NCBI RefSeq assembly: GCF_004367745.1
Contig: NZ_CP037993.1
Coordinates: 4,898,001-4,962,000 of the forward strand
DNA: 64,000 nt
From: Herbaspirillum huttiense
GTDB taxonomy: Bacteria; Pseudomonadota; Gammaproteobacteria; Burkholderiales; Burkholderiaceae_D
Direction of reading: 5' to 3'
Below the pieces are notes generated by a model. It saw nothing but the letters and a program-made list of their open reading frames with translations, was not told the origin of the DNA and ran no database searches. Position 1 is the first letter of the stretch. Every line of letters starts with the position of its first letter. The translations under genes were made by a program, and so were the position numbers. Shown here piece by piece: positions 55,590-64,000 of this stretch.

Positions 55590-55617
55590 ATTGTAGCGCG
55601 GGTCAGGCGTTAGTCAA
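55590..55617 (-). promoter_or_regulatory. ahcY promoter
   Basis: On the minus strand: -35 TTGACT (55617-55612), 16-bp spacer, -10 TACAAT (55595-55590). Predicted start near 55583, giving a leader of about 195 nt that holds the riboswitch. Confidence 0.65.
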
Positions 55618-55628
55618 TCCTCGGAACA

Positions 55629-55654
55629 GGCGTGTGAATCACTATTCACACGCC
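55629..55654. terminator. hairpin after metK
   Basis: GGCGTGTGAAT (55629-55639)/ATTCACACGCC (55644-55654), a perfect 11-bp stem with a 4-nt loop. The U-tract is short on both strands, so terminator function is likely but not strong. Confidence 0.5.
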
Positions 55655-55728
55655 TTTCCAGCAGGTTTGCAGATGCATTGGCGCTTCATTGTGCATACTG
55701 CAAGCCGGCTCGTGCCGGATGGACTGGC

Positions 55729-56892
<1,164 letters not shown>

Positions 56893-57049
56893 GCAAGCCT
56901 CTGACTGAAAACGATTTAGCAAAATGTCGCGGCCCATCGTTAGTCGTGCCTGCGACGCTTTAGCGATATTTGTACCCCGTCTCGCAAGTTGTCATTAACT
57001 CGACGGCATGTGCTATTTTACGCGTCTTGCGATTTTCTGCAATTTGACG

Positions 57050-57070
57050 GCGGAGCAACTCCGCTTTTTT
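57050..57070 (+). terminator. terminator-like hairpin just before the first lpxL-type gene (attenuator candidate)
   Basis: GCGGAG (57050-57055)/CTCCGC (57059-57064) with a CAA loop, followed by six T (57065-57070), only 13 bp before the ATG at 57084. metK is on the other strand, so this signal acts on plus-strand RNA made in the 191-bp divergent gap. TTGTCA followed by a TATTTT-like -10 at about 57014 may be the promoter. Confidence 0.55.
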
Positions 57071-57083
57071 GTTATCGGCAAGT

Positions 57084-57929
57084 ATGCTCGTTTCTTTATT
57101 CCGCCTGCTCTCTTTCCTGCCGCTGCCGGCCTTGCATGCCCTCGGCGTGGGGGTGGGCTGGCTGGTTTTCCTGCTCTCGCCCGCCTATCGCCGCCGCCTG
57201 ACTGACAACATCACCCTGGCCGGCCATCGCGGCAGTCTGTGGAAATCGGTCGGAGAAGCCGGCAAGGGCATGTTCGAGCTGCCCTTCATCTGGTGCGCCC
57301 GCCCGGAACGGGTGTTGCGCACGGCGCGCATCGTCAACTGGGATCTGGTCCAGCAGGCACTGGACGCCAAGGCCGGCATCGTCTTCCTGACCCCGCACCT
57401 GGGCTGTTTCGAGATTTCGGCGCAGTCGGTGGCGCGCCATGCCAGCCTGAGCGTGCTGTACCGCCCACCGCGCAAGGCCGCACTCAAGCCGCTCATCGAA
57501 GGTGCCCGCGCCCGCGCCAACCTGCACCTGGCACCGGCCAACCTGTCCGGCGTGCGTATCCTGCTCAAGGCCTTGAAGAATGGCCAGGCCATTGGCCTGC
57601 TGCCGGACCAGGTGCCGCAGAACGGCGAAGGCGTGTGGGCCGATTTCTTCGGCAAGCCGGCCTATACCATGACCCTGCCAGCCAAGCTGCAACAGATGAG
57701 CGGCGCGCCCATCATCCTGGCCTATGCCGAGCGCCTGTCCTGGGGACGCGGCTACGCCATCCATTTCGTGGCCTTTGAAGGTGAACTGGGCGAAACACCC
57801 GAGCAACAGGCCCGTGCCATCAACGCTGCCATGGAAAAGCTGATCGCCCGCTGCCCGGCGCAATACATCTGGAGCTACAACCGCTACAAGACGCCCCCGG
57901 GCGTGACCCCGCCGGGAGCCGCGCAATGA
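57084..57929 (+). CDS. lipid A late acyltransferase-like protein (LpxL/HtrB family)
   Basis: The product is 281 aa from ATG 57084; a TTG at 57069 lies in the terminator T-tract. One N-terminal membrane segment (about 3-35) ends RRRLTDNITLAGH. The LPLAT motifs are VFLTPHLGCFEI (H-x4-D/E), VLYRPPRKAALKPLIEGAR, and LKNGQAIGLLPDQVPQNGEGVWADFFGKPAYTMTLPAKLQQMSGAPII. It adds a secondary acyl chain to lipid A. The stop overlaps the next homologue (ATGA). Confidence 0.88.
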   Translation: MLVSLFRLLSFLPLPALHALGVGVGWLVFLLSPAYRRRLTDNITLAGHRGSLWKSVGEAGKGMFELPFIWCARPERVLRTARIVNWDLVQQALDAKAGIVFLTPHLGCFEISAQSVARHASLSVLYRPPRKAALKPLIEGARARANLHLAPANLSGVRILLKALKNGQAIGLLPDQVPQNGEGVWADFFGKPAYTMTLPAKLQQMSGAPIILAYAERLSWGRGYAIHFVAFEGELGETPEQQARAINAAMEKLIARCPAQYIWSYNRYKTPPGVTPPGAAQ

Positions 57930-58810
57930 GAGCCCTGATCGGGCTGATGTGGCTGCTGCACTGGTTGCCGCTGCCCATCCTGGGACGGCTGGGCGAGGCG
58001 CTGGGCTGGCTGCTCTATATCTATATGCGCCCGCGCCGCCGCATCACCCTGATCAACCTGCGGCTGTGCTTTCCCGAGAAATCGGAAGAGGAACGCCGCC
58101 TCATCGCCCGCCGCCACTTCCAGGCCTACGCCCGCAGTGCCCTGGAGCGCGGCATCCTGTGGTGGGCCCCGGAGTCCCGCCTGAAGCGCCTGATCCAGGT
58201 CGAGCCCGGCATTCCCTTCGAGACGCTCGACAAGGGTCCAACCATCCTGCTGTGCCCGCATTTCGTCTGCCTGGAGATTCCCGGCATCGCGCTGGTGCTC
58301 AACTCGGACTACTCGGTCTGCACCATCTACTCCCGCCAGCAGAACGAAGTGGTGGACCAGGCCCTGCTCAAGGGGCGCTCGCGCTTCCGCCCGGTGACCC
58401 TGCTGGCGCGCGAGAAAGGGGTCAAACCCATCATTCGCGCCATGCGCGAGGGCCTGCCCTTCATCATGCTGCCGGATATGGATTTCGGCACCCGCGATGC
58501 CGAGTTCGTCCCCTTCTTCGGCGTGCCGGCCGCGACGCTCACCGCCACCGCCCGCATCGCGGCGGCCACCGGCGCGTCGGTAGTGCCGGTGATCACCACC
58601 TTCCTGCCCGGCTATCGCGGCTGGAAGACCACTTTCTATCCGGCCTGGGAAAACTATCCGGGCGACGATATCGTGGCCGCCACCCGCCGTATGAATGCCT
58701 TCATCGAAGAACGCGTACTGGAAGCCCCGGCCGAATATTTCTGGGCGCACAAGCGTTTCAAGAACCGGCCCCCGGGCGAGCCCGACGTCTACCGCAAGGG
58801 CCAGCACTAG
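57926..58810 (+). CDS. second lipid A late acyltransferase-like protein (LpxL family)
   Basis: The product is 294 aa, paralogous to the preceding gene. N-terminal membrane segment, RRRITLINLRLCFPEKSEEERRLIARRHFQAYARSALE, the acyltransferase motif ILLCPHFVCLEIPG (H-x4-E), and LPFIMLPDMDFGTRDAEFVPFFGVPAATLTATARIAAATGASVVPV. Which of the pair acts first, and the chain length, cannot be told from sequence. The two overlap by 4 nt. Confidence 0.9.
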   Translation: MRALIGLMWLLHWLPLPILGRLGEALGWLLYIYMRPRRRITLINLRLCFPEKSEEERRLIARRHFQAYARSALERGILWWAPESRLKRLIQVEPGIPFETLDKGPTILLCPHFVCLEIPGIALVLNSDYSVCTIYSRQQNEVVDQALLKGRSRFRPVTLLAREKGVKPIIRAMREGLPFIMLPDMDFGTRDAEFVPFFGVPAATLTATARIAAATGASVVPVITTFLPGYRGWKTTFYPAWENYPGDDIVAATRRMNAFIEERVLEAPAEYFWAHKRFKNRPPGEPDVYRKGQH

Positions 58811-58856
58811 GCCCTGATCTTCCTCCCTGCGCCCTGTGAATCGGGCGCGGCGTACT

Positions 58857-58862
58857 TATAAT
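58857..58862 (+). promoter_or_regulatory. perfect -10 box six bp before dapF
   Basis: TATAAT at 58857-58862 is followed by GATGTG and then the dapF ATG at 58869. A start 7 nt after the box would be at the A of ATG, giving a leaderless mRNA. The -35 is poor. Confidence 0.5.
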
Positions 58863-58868
58863 GATGTG

Positions 58869-59732
58869 ATGAAAATCAAATTTACCAAGATGCATGGTGC
58901 CGGCAACGACTTCGTCGTGCTTGATGCCGTTAACCAGGCCATTTCGCTCACCCCAGCCCAGTGGCAGTTCATCGCCGACCGCCGCTTCGGCATCGGGGCC
59001 GACCAGATGCTGGTGGTGGAAAAGGCGCAAGCCCCTGGCGTCGATTTCCGTTATCGCATCTACAACGCCGATGGCGGCGAGGTGGAGCAATGCGGCAACG
59101 GCGCGCGCGCCTTCGTGCGTTTCGTCACCGAAAAGGGCCTGACCGACAAGCGGGCGATCCGGGTGGAAACCATGTCCGGCGTGATCGAACCGCGCCTGGA
59201 AGCAGACGGCCAGATCACCGTGGACATGGGCGCGCCCATCCTCACGCCGGCCGACGTCCCCTTCGACAGCCGCGGCCTGCAACACCGCACCGAAGCCGAG
59301 GACACGCTGTGGCCGCTGGACGTGGCCGGCAAGACCACCTGGATCTCGGTGGTGTCGATGGGCAACCCGCATGCGGTGCAAGTGGTGGAGGACAGCGAAG
59401 CGGCCCCGGTCCTGGTGGACGGACCGCTGATCGAGCACCATGAACGTTTTCCCAGGCGCGTCAACGCGGGCTTCATGCAGGTGGTGGATCGCCATCACAT
59501 CAATCTGCGCGTCTACGAACGCGGTGCAGGAGAAACCCTGGCCTGCGGCACCGGCGCCTGTGCCGCGGTCGTCGCGGGTATCCGCCGTGGCCTGCTGGAT
59601 TCGCCGGTAGCGGTCCAGACCCATGGCGGCGTGCTCAACATCGCCTGGGCCGGCCCGGGCGAACCGGTGATGATGACCGGCCCTGCGGTGACGGTGTTTG
59701 AAGGCGAAATCGAACTGCCTGATTCGCTTTGA
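58869..59732 (+). CDS. dapF: diaminopimelate epimerase
   Basis: The product is 287 aa. The two catalytic cysteines are C75 ([10 protein letters not shown]) and C226 ([11 protein letters not shown]); [14 protein letters not shown] is the start signature. It makes meso-diaminopimelate for lysine and peptidoglycan. The ATG at 58869 has no Shine-Dalgarno; upstream GTG 58836 would add 11 poor residues. A strong terminator follows. Confidence 0.95.
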   Translation: MKIKFTKMHGAGNDFVVLDAVNQAISLTPAQWQFIADRRFGIGADQMLVVEKAQAPGVDFRYRIYNADGGEVEQCGNGARAFVRFVTEKGLTDKRAIRVETMSGVIEPRLEADGQITVDMGAPILTPADVPFDSRGLQHRTEAEDTLWPLDVAGKTTWISVVSMGNPHAVQVVEDSEAAPVLVDGPLIEHHERFPRRVNAGFMQVVDRHHINLRVYERGAGETLACGTGACAAVVAGIRRGLLDSPVAVQTHGGVLNIAWAGPGEPVMMTGPAVTVFEGEIELPDSL

Positions 59733-59756
59733 TCCCGGACCGACAGCAGATATAAC

Positions 59757-59790
59757 AAAGCGGCTTGCTGAAGCATCAGCAAGCCGCTTT
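59757..59790. terminator. bidirectional terminator between dapF and the Sel1 gene
   Basis: Perfect 15-bp inverted repeat AAAGCGGCTTGCTGA (59757-59771)/TCAGCAAGCCGCTTT (59776-59790) with a 4-nt loop. Confidence 0.8.
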
Positions 59791-59835
59791 CCATTTGCGC
59801 TGCATGACTTGCGCAGATCAGTGCTTCTGAATCTG

Positions 59836-61452
59836 TCAGGCCGCCAGATCCTGGGTCTCGGTTTCCTCGTCTTCCTGCGACTGGGGCAGCACGGTCTTCA
59901 GACGGTAAAGACGCTGGCGGTAGTTGCCTTCCGGCCCGCTGGGTCCGCAGTCCATGTCTTCGAAGAGCCGTCCGATACGGTTGAGCGTGCCACGCTGCTC
60001 GCCGGTCTCCACCATGATGAGCCGCCGCTTGCTGCGCGCGTACTGGCTGCGGATGTCGATCATCAGGCAATGTCCGCAATCCGCCTGCTTCAGGTCGATC
60101 AGCAGGGCTTCGGGCCGGGTCAGGCCAAACAGCATGGCCAGTTCGATGCGGGCCGCCAGGAAGGGATGGGCATTGACCTGCTCGCGGCTCATCTGTGCGC
60201 GGGCCTGCACGGCCCAGGCGGCAGATTGCGGACGATCCGCCACCTTGTCGAGCAAGGCTTGCGCCTGTTGCGCGCCTTGGCTTGCCGCCTTTTGCAACCA
60301 GTACAGCGCACGCACGTCATTGGCGGGATCGTCACGCCGGTTGCGCCACGCGCCCACGCCGCATTCCACCTGCGCCTCCACATGACCCATCTCGGCGGCA
60401 CGCTCCAAATAATGCTGCACATCGGCAAGGTTGCGTTGTGAAAATTCCGGCTTCAAATAGATACGGGAAAGAACAAACCAGGCCGCTGCCATCCCCTGCT
60501 CGCCCGCCAGGGTCAGCCAACGGATAGCCTTCTTGTAATTGGCTGACCCTTGCCCGGCGAACCGGCGCTCACCCGAGGCGTCGACCCGCCCATACAACAG
60601 GCCCAGGGCCAGTTGCGCATCCCGGTCGCAGGCCAGGGCCGCCAGTTCCAGCAGTTGCTGGGCCTGCAGGAGATCGGGGCGCTTGTCGGACTGGTGCACT
60701 TCGGCCAGGCGGCGCAGCAACTGGATGTTCTGCGCGCCGAGCGCAGCAGCCAGCGCCTCCGAAGGAGCATTGAGCTGCGCCACCTGCTGTTCATGCTGGC
60801 GCAACAGGGCATCGGCCAGGGGCTGGGCGCGCTGGCGGAAGGCCGCAAAGTCGGACTGCTGCCAGGCGCTGTCGGCCAGCGCATGCTGGGCCTGTTCTAT
60901 ACCGGCATCGGCGGCTTTCTGCGTCCATTGCTGCAATTGCTCGGGCCTGACCGTTGCCGCCGCCGCTGGCGCCACATCGGCTGCGGCCTCTGACGATACT
61001 GCTGTCGGGACCAGCATGCGTTCGCCCTGACGTGCCAGCAGCCACTGGGCATCCGGATCGCCCTCCGCTGCCACCGTTTCCAGCGCGCGCAGCGCGCGGT
61101 TCTTCTGCTCGGGACTGGCCGCCGCCACGCCGGCAGGGTGTTCCAGGACCAGGCGCGCCAAGGTCAGACCAGCGCGCGTGGCCCCCGCCTCGAAGGCGCG
61201 CTCGTACCATTGCGCAGCTTCGTGCGGCTTGCCAAGCTGGCTCACAACTTCATAGGGAATATGCCGGGCAATGAGCATCCAGGCATCGGCCAAGCCCTGG
61301 CGGGCAGCCCGCTCGAGCCAGTGCCATGCGGTGCCCGGACTTTGCGGCAAACCATTGCCGCCAAACAGGTAGCGCTGGCCCAGGCTCAGTTGCGCCTGGG
61401 CATCTCCGGCACGTGCTGCCCGGATGATTGCTAGATCCTCGCGATTGGCCAT
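59836..61452 (-). CDS. Sel1-type TPR repeat protein
   Basis: The product is 538 aa with no signal peptide. Sel1-like repeats are spread through it: AQLSLGQRYLFGGNGLPQSPGTAWHWLERAARQGLADA at 21-58, AQLALGLLYGRVD, KKAIRWLTLAGEQGMAAAWFVLSRIYL and ALYWLQKAASQGAQQAQALLDKVAD. The last 100 residues (LIDLKQADCGHCLMIDIRSQYARSKRRLIMV) are a distinct small domain with Cys/His. It is a probable cytoplasmic adaptor of unknown partner. It is transcribed against dapF and DUF484, interrupting a usually compact gene group. Confidence 0.85.
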   Translation of the reverse strand: MANREDLAIIRAARAGDAQAQLSLGQRYLFGGNGLPQSPGTAWHWLERAARQGLADAWMLIARHIPYEVVSQLGKPHEAAQWYERAFEAGATRAGLTLARLVLEHPAGVAAASPEQKNRALRALETVAAEGDPDAQWLLARQGERMLVPTAVSSEAAADVAPAAAATVRPEQLQQWTQKAADAGIEQAQHALADSAWQQSDFAAFRQRAQPLADALLRQHEQQVAQLNAPSEALAAALGAQNIQLLRRLAEVHQSDKRPDLLQAQQLLELAALACDRDAQLALGLLYGRVDASGERRFAGQGSANYKKAIRWLTLAGEQGMAAAWFVLSRIYLKPEFSQRNLADVQHYLERAAEMGHVEAQVECGVGAWRNRRDDPANDVRALYWLQKAASQGAQQAQALLDKVADRPQSAAWAVQARAQMSREQVNAHPFLAARIELAMLFGLTRPEALLIDLKQADCGHCLMIDIRSQYARSKRRLIMVETGEQRGTLNRIGRLFEDMDCGPSGPEGNYRQRLYRLKTVLPQSQEDEETETQDLAA

Positions 61453-61819
61453 CCAGCCTCCACATCAGGTCAGAAAGCCAAAATTATGCCGCACAATCGA
61501 CATTTTTTTAAAATCCCCTAGAAAAGTATCCAAATGCATCGTTTTAACAACAAACGTGTTGACGAGACGGGTCGGATCAAGTTTTGCGCAGCCATGCCGT
61601 TAATGAGTGACACGCTGCAAGCCAAAATTTGCCTGTCATGCATTGACGGGCAGGAAAGCGTTTGAAAAAAACAACACTCCATCCGTGGATTGACGCTTTC
61701 AACCAAAATTCCTCCCTCCACGTGACCAATCTGCGGCCACGCCAAATGAGAACCCTTAATGTCTCACCATCCGACCAGAAGTACGGATCCTCAAGACTAT
61801 TTTTATAGAAGGATGTCAA
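61453..61819 (+). promoter_or_regulatory. divergent gap and long leader of porin 2
   Basis: 367 bp, AT-rich, no gene. GAAAGCG (61654-61660) and CGCTTTC (61694-61700) form an inverted pair about 120 bp before the porin start. GAAGGATG at 61808-61815 is its ribosome-binding site. A minus frame at 61518-61745 has no support. Confidence 0.4.
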
Positions 61820-62989
61820 ATGAAAAAATCTCTGCTGGCACTGGCCGTCCTCGGCGCGTTCGCAGGTGCTGCTCAAGCACAAAGCTCCGTTACTATCTAC
61901 GGTATCGTTGATACCGGTGTTGTTTACACCAGCAAGGCTGTGAACACCACCGCTGGCAACACCGGCAGCAAGTTCGGCCTGAACTCGGGCATCATCCAAG
62001 GTTCGCGCATCGGCTTCAAGGGCGTGGAAGACCTGGGCGGCGGCCTGTCGGCTGTGTTCCAACTGGAAACCGGCTTCACCAACGACAACGGCGCTCTGCA
62101 AGGCTCCGACGCAGCTACCTCCACCAACCTGTTCCGTCGCAAGTCGGTCGTTGGTCTGTCGGGTGGCTTCGGTACCGTTCTGGTTGGCCGTCAAACTGAC
62201 TTCGCTGACACCATCTCCGCTTACACCTCCGTGAACGACTTCGGTGGCGTGACCGGCGCTGTCGGCCACAACATCGATCGTCTGGAAGGTACCCGTACCA
62301 ACAACTCGATCAGCTACACCACCGCTAACCTGAGCGGCTTCACCGGCAACCTGATCTATGGTTTCGGCGAACAAGCTGGTTCGACCTCGAATGGTCAAGC
62401 CTTCGGTATCGGCGGTAAGTACGACAACGGTCCTCTGGGCCTGGGCGTCACCTACTACCAATCCAAGCAAGGTACCAGCCCGGCTGACACCCAGCTGGAA
62501 TCGACCACCGCTGGCTACTACGCTCCCAACGCTTCCAACCCGAGCACCGCTCTGAAGGTTCTGAACGTGGTTGCTAGCTACCAGTTCGGCCCGGCCCGCG
62601 TGTACGGTAACTACTCGCGCGTCAAGCAAGACCTGAACACCGGTTCGCCGACCGCTGTTGCCTCGAAGAGCCTGGGCGCCGCCAACAAGATCGACGTGTA
62701 TGAACTGGGTACCGCCTACTCCCTGTCGCCTTCCCTGAAGCTGCTGGGCGCAGTGACCCACACCCGTGCTGACTTCAACTCGTCCTCCAAGGGCAAGCTG
62801 ACCCAAATCAGCCTGGGCACCGACTACTGGCTGTCCAAGCGTACCGACCTGTACGCATTCGTGGCTAACATCCGCGCAACCGACATGGCCAACACCGGCG
62901 TGTTCGGCGATGCAACCGGCAACGCCACCATTGGCAACGCCAGCGACAGCCAAACCGCTGTTGCCGTTGGTATCCGTCACAAGTTCTAA
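61820..62989 (+). CDS. trimeric porin, major-type
   Basis: The product is 389 aa. Signal peptide MKKSLLALAVLGAFAGAAQAQ, then SSVTIYGIVDTGVVYTSK, SRIGFKGVEDLGGGLSAVFQLETGF and VGLSGGFGTVLVGRQ, ending AVGIRHKF with C-terminal Phe. Codon choice is strongly restricted (GCT, GGT, AAC, ACC, AAG, CGT) unlike the window average, which suggests very high expression. It is flanked by a long leader and a strong terminator. It shares architecture with the porin at 23395. Confidence 0.93.
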   Translation: MKKSLLALAVLGAFAGAAQAQSSVTIYGIVDTGVVYTSKAVNTTAGNTGSKFGLNSGIIQGSRIGFKGVEDLGGGLSAVFQLETGFTNDNGALQGSDAATSTNLFRRKSVVGLSGGFGTVLVGRQTDFADTISAYTSVNDFGGVTGAVGHNIDRLEGTRTNNSISYTTANLSGFTGNLIYGFGEQAGSTSNGQAFGIGGKYDNGPLGLGVTYYQSKQGTSPADTQLESTTAGYYAPNASNPSTALKVLNVVASYQFGPARVYGNYSRVKQDLNTGSPTAVASKSLGAANKIDVYELGTAYSLSPSLKLLGAVTHTRADFNSSSKGKLTQISLGTDYWLSKRTDLYAFVANIRATDMANTGVFGDATGNATIGNASDSQTAVAVGIRHKF

Positions 62990-63055
62990 TTCAAGGACCT
63001 GAAACCGGTGTGAACACATCGGTTTCAACCTGAGTTGAACCTGAGTCGTACCGGA

Positions 63056-63095
63056 AGAGGCCTGCATGAGCAATCATGCAGGCCTCTTTCTTTTT
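63056..63095 (+). terminator. porin 2 terminator
   Basis: Stem GAGGCCTGCATGA (63057-63069)/TCATGCAGGCCTC (63074-63086) with GCAA loop, then TTTCTTTTT (63087-63095). Confidence 0.93.
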
Positions 63096-63241
63096 GCCCT
63101 CATCCGCTGCCATCGCCCCGTTCAACTGCCCTGAACGGTGCCGATGATTGTCAGTGTGTCCGATAGCGAGGATAATCTCGCGATACTTCCGGTGCGCCCC
63201 TCCCCGCGCGCCACCGGCACTCCAACACAGACCCCGCGACG

Positions 63242-63910
63242 ATGACCACCGAACTGGATTCCAGCCTGATTGCCGACTACCTGCTCGACCACCCTCATTT
63301 CTTCGAGGAGCATGCCGAACTGCTTTCGACGGTCAAGCTCACCAGCCCGGTCATGGGCCGCGCCGTGTCGCTGCAGGAACGCCAGATGGAAATCCTGCGC
63401 GAGAAGATCCGCGTACAGGAGCTGCGCATGGCCGATCTCATGCGCATCGCCCAGGAAAACGACGAGATCACCAGCAAATTCCAGGCATGGAGCCGCGCCC
63501 TGCTGCTCACGCGCGATGCCGACGACCTGCCGCGCGTACTTGTGGACCGCCTGCAGGAAATCTTCCACGTGCCGCAAGTGACGGTCCGCCTGTGGAACCT
63601 GGGCCCGGCCCACGCCGGCAACTGGGCCACGCAGGAAGTCTCGGACGACGCCCGCATCTTCGCCAATGGCCTGTCGGCCCCGCTCTGCGGCCCCAACAAG
63701 GATTTCGAAGCCGCGACCTGGCTGGACGATGCCGCCTCCGTGAAGTCGGTCGCCATGCTGCCGCTGCGCGTCGGTGCAGCACCTGAAGCCTTCGGCTTGC
63801 TGGTGCTGGGATCGCCCGATCCGAATCGCTTCACTGCCGACATGGGCACCGATTTCCTGACCCGCATCGGCGAAACCGGCAGCGCCGCCCTGGCCTGCCT
63901 GCTGCGCTGA
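63242..63910 (+). CDS. DUF484 family protein
   Basis: The product is 222 aa. SSLIADYLLDHPHFFEEHAELLSTVKL and GRAVSLQERQMEILREKIRVQELRMADLMRIAQENDEI (coiled-coil) are the typical DUF484 N-terminus, followed by a GAF-like domain to the end. The family commonly lies between dapF and xerC; here xerC follows 34 bp downstream. The role is unknown. Confidence 0.9.
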   Translation: MTTELDSSLIADYLLDHPHFFEEHAELLSTVKLTSPVMGRAVSLQERQMEILREKIRVQELRMADLMRIAQENDEITSKFQAWSRALLLTRDADDLPRVLVDRLQEIFHVPQVTVRLWNLGPAHAGNWATQEVSDDARIFANGLSAPLCGPNKDFEAATWLDDAASVKSVAMLPLRVGAAPEAFGLLVLGSPDPNRFTADMGTDFLTRIGETGSAALACLLR

Positions 63911-63944
63911 GCGCGGCCGAGCGTGTCCCACCGGGAGTCATGGC

Positions 63945-64000
63945 ATGGATGGCCCAGCTTCCCCGGCTTCGTCCCTGATCGGACAGTATCTTTCCTTCCT
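63945..64000 (+). CDS. xerC: start of tyrosine recombinase XerC (partial, runs off right edge)
   Basis: ATG 63945 with GGGAG 7 nt upstream opens MDGPASPASSLIGQYLSF and continues past the edge. The visible part is too short for family motifs; the name rests on the conserved DUF484-xerC order and on an N-terminus compatible with the SAM-like domain. An ATG at 63940 leads to a quick stop. Confidence 0.6.
   Translation, partial: MDGPASPASSLIGQYLSF

Noticed and set aside
61577..63073. 498-codon open frame on the minus strand
   Set aside because: Antisense to the porin; its Gly/Val-rich sequence mirrors the restricted porin codons.

Overview
The window is GC-rich chromosomal DNA from a betaproteobacterium, most likely Oxalobacteraceae and close to Herbaspirillum. 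The evidence is gene order and family content (minCDE, hemA-prfA-prmC, SAH riboswitch-ahcY-metF, metK/lpxL/lpxL/dapF, DUF484-xerC, a fused indolepyruvate ferredoxin oxidoreductase), not a database match. I saw no rRNA, tRNA, prophage or CRISPR array.

Layout. 1-8.9 kb (minus): the start of a pel exopolysaccharide operon, pelA-pelB-pelC-pelD, running off the left edge. 9.4-13.2 kb (plus): a GntR-type regulator and a complete polar amino-acid type ABC importer. 13.4-14.2 kb: an orphan HigA-like antitoxin fragment and a lipoprotein. 14.5-32.4 kb: a purine-related region with an adenine/adenosine deaminase, a second GntR regulator, an NCS1 permease, allantoin racemase, PuuE allantoinase, the membrane urate oxidase PuuD with its cytochrome c tail, a porin, a NitT/TauT-type ABC importer of unknown substrate, and a BMP-type (nucleoside) ABC importer. 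Together they could bring in purines, nucleosides or allantoin and carry out urate oxidation and allantoin ring opening. The later steps (HIU hydrolase, OHCU decarboxylase, allantoicase) and xanthine dehydrogenase are not here.

32.7-39.8 kb (plus): minCDE, an orphan OmpR-type regulator, hemA, prfA, dsbB and prmC. 39.8-52 kb (mostly minus): fused indolepyruvate oxidoreductase, a di-haem cytochrome c peroxidase, phenylalanine 4-hydroxylase, GNAT, cca, GST-like, NAD-epimerase-like and lytic transglycosylase genes. 52-57 kb: 5-formyl-THF cyclo-ligase and the activated methyl cycle (metF, ahcY under an SAH riboswitch, metK). 57-64 kb: two lipid A acyltransferases, dapF, a Sel1-repeat protein, a second porin, DUF484 and the start of xerC.

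The most unusual non-coding features are: (1) a 266-bp MITE-like element inserted at a TA inside the stop codon of the deaminase gene; (2) an 834-bp nested inverted-repeat structure between puuE and puuD; (3) a likely unannotated small RNA at about 43831-43942 with two C-rich anti-Shine-Dalgarno-like segments; (4) TTGTNNACAA dyads before the second GntR gene and in the puuD/porin gap, suggesting an urate/allantoin regulon; (5) a terminator just upstream of the first lpxL-type gene; (6) an exact AT-rich 13-mer just after stop codons in both purine-region transport clusters.
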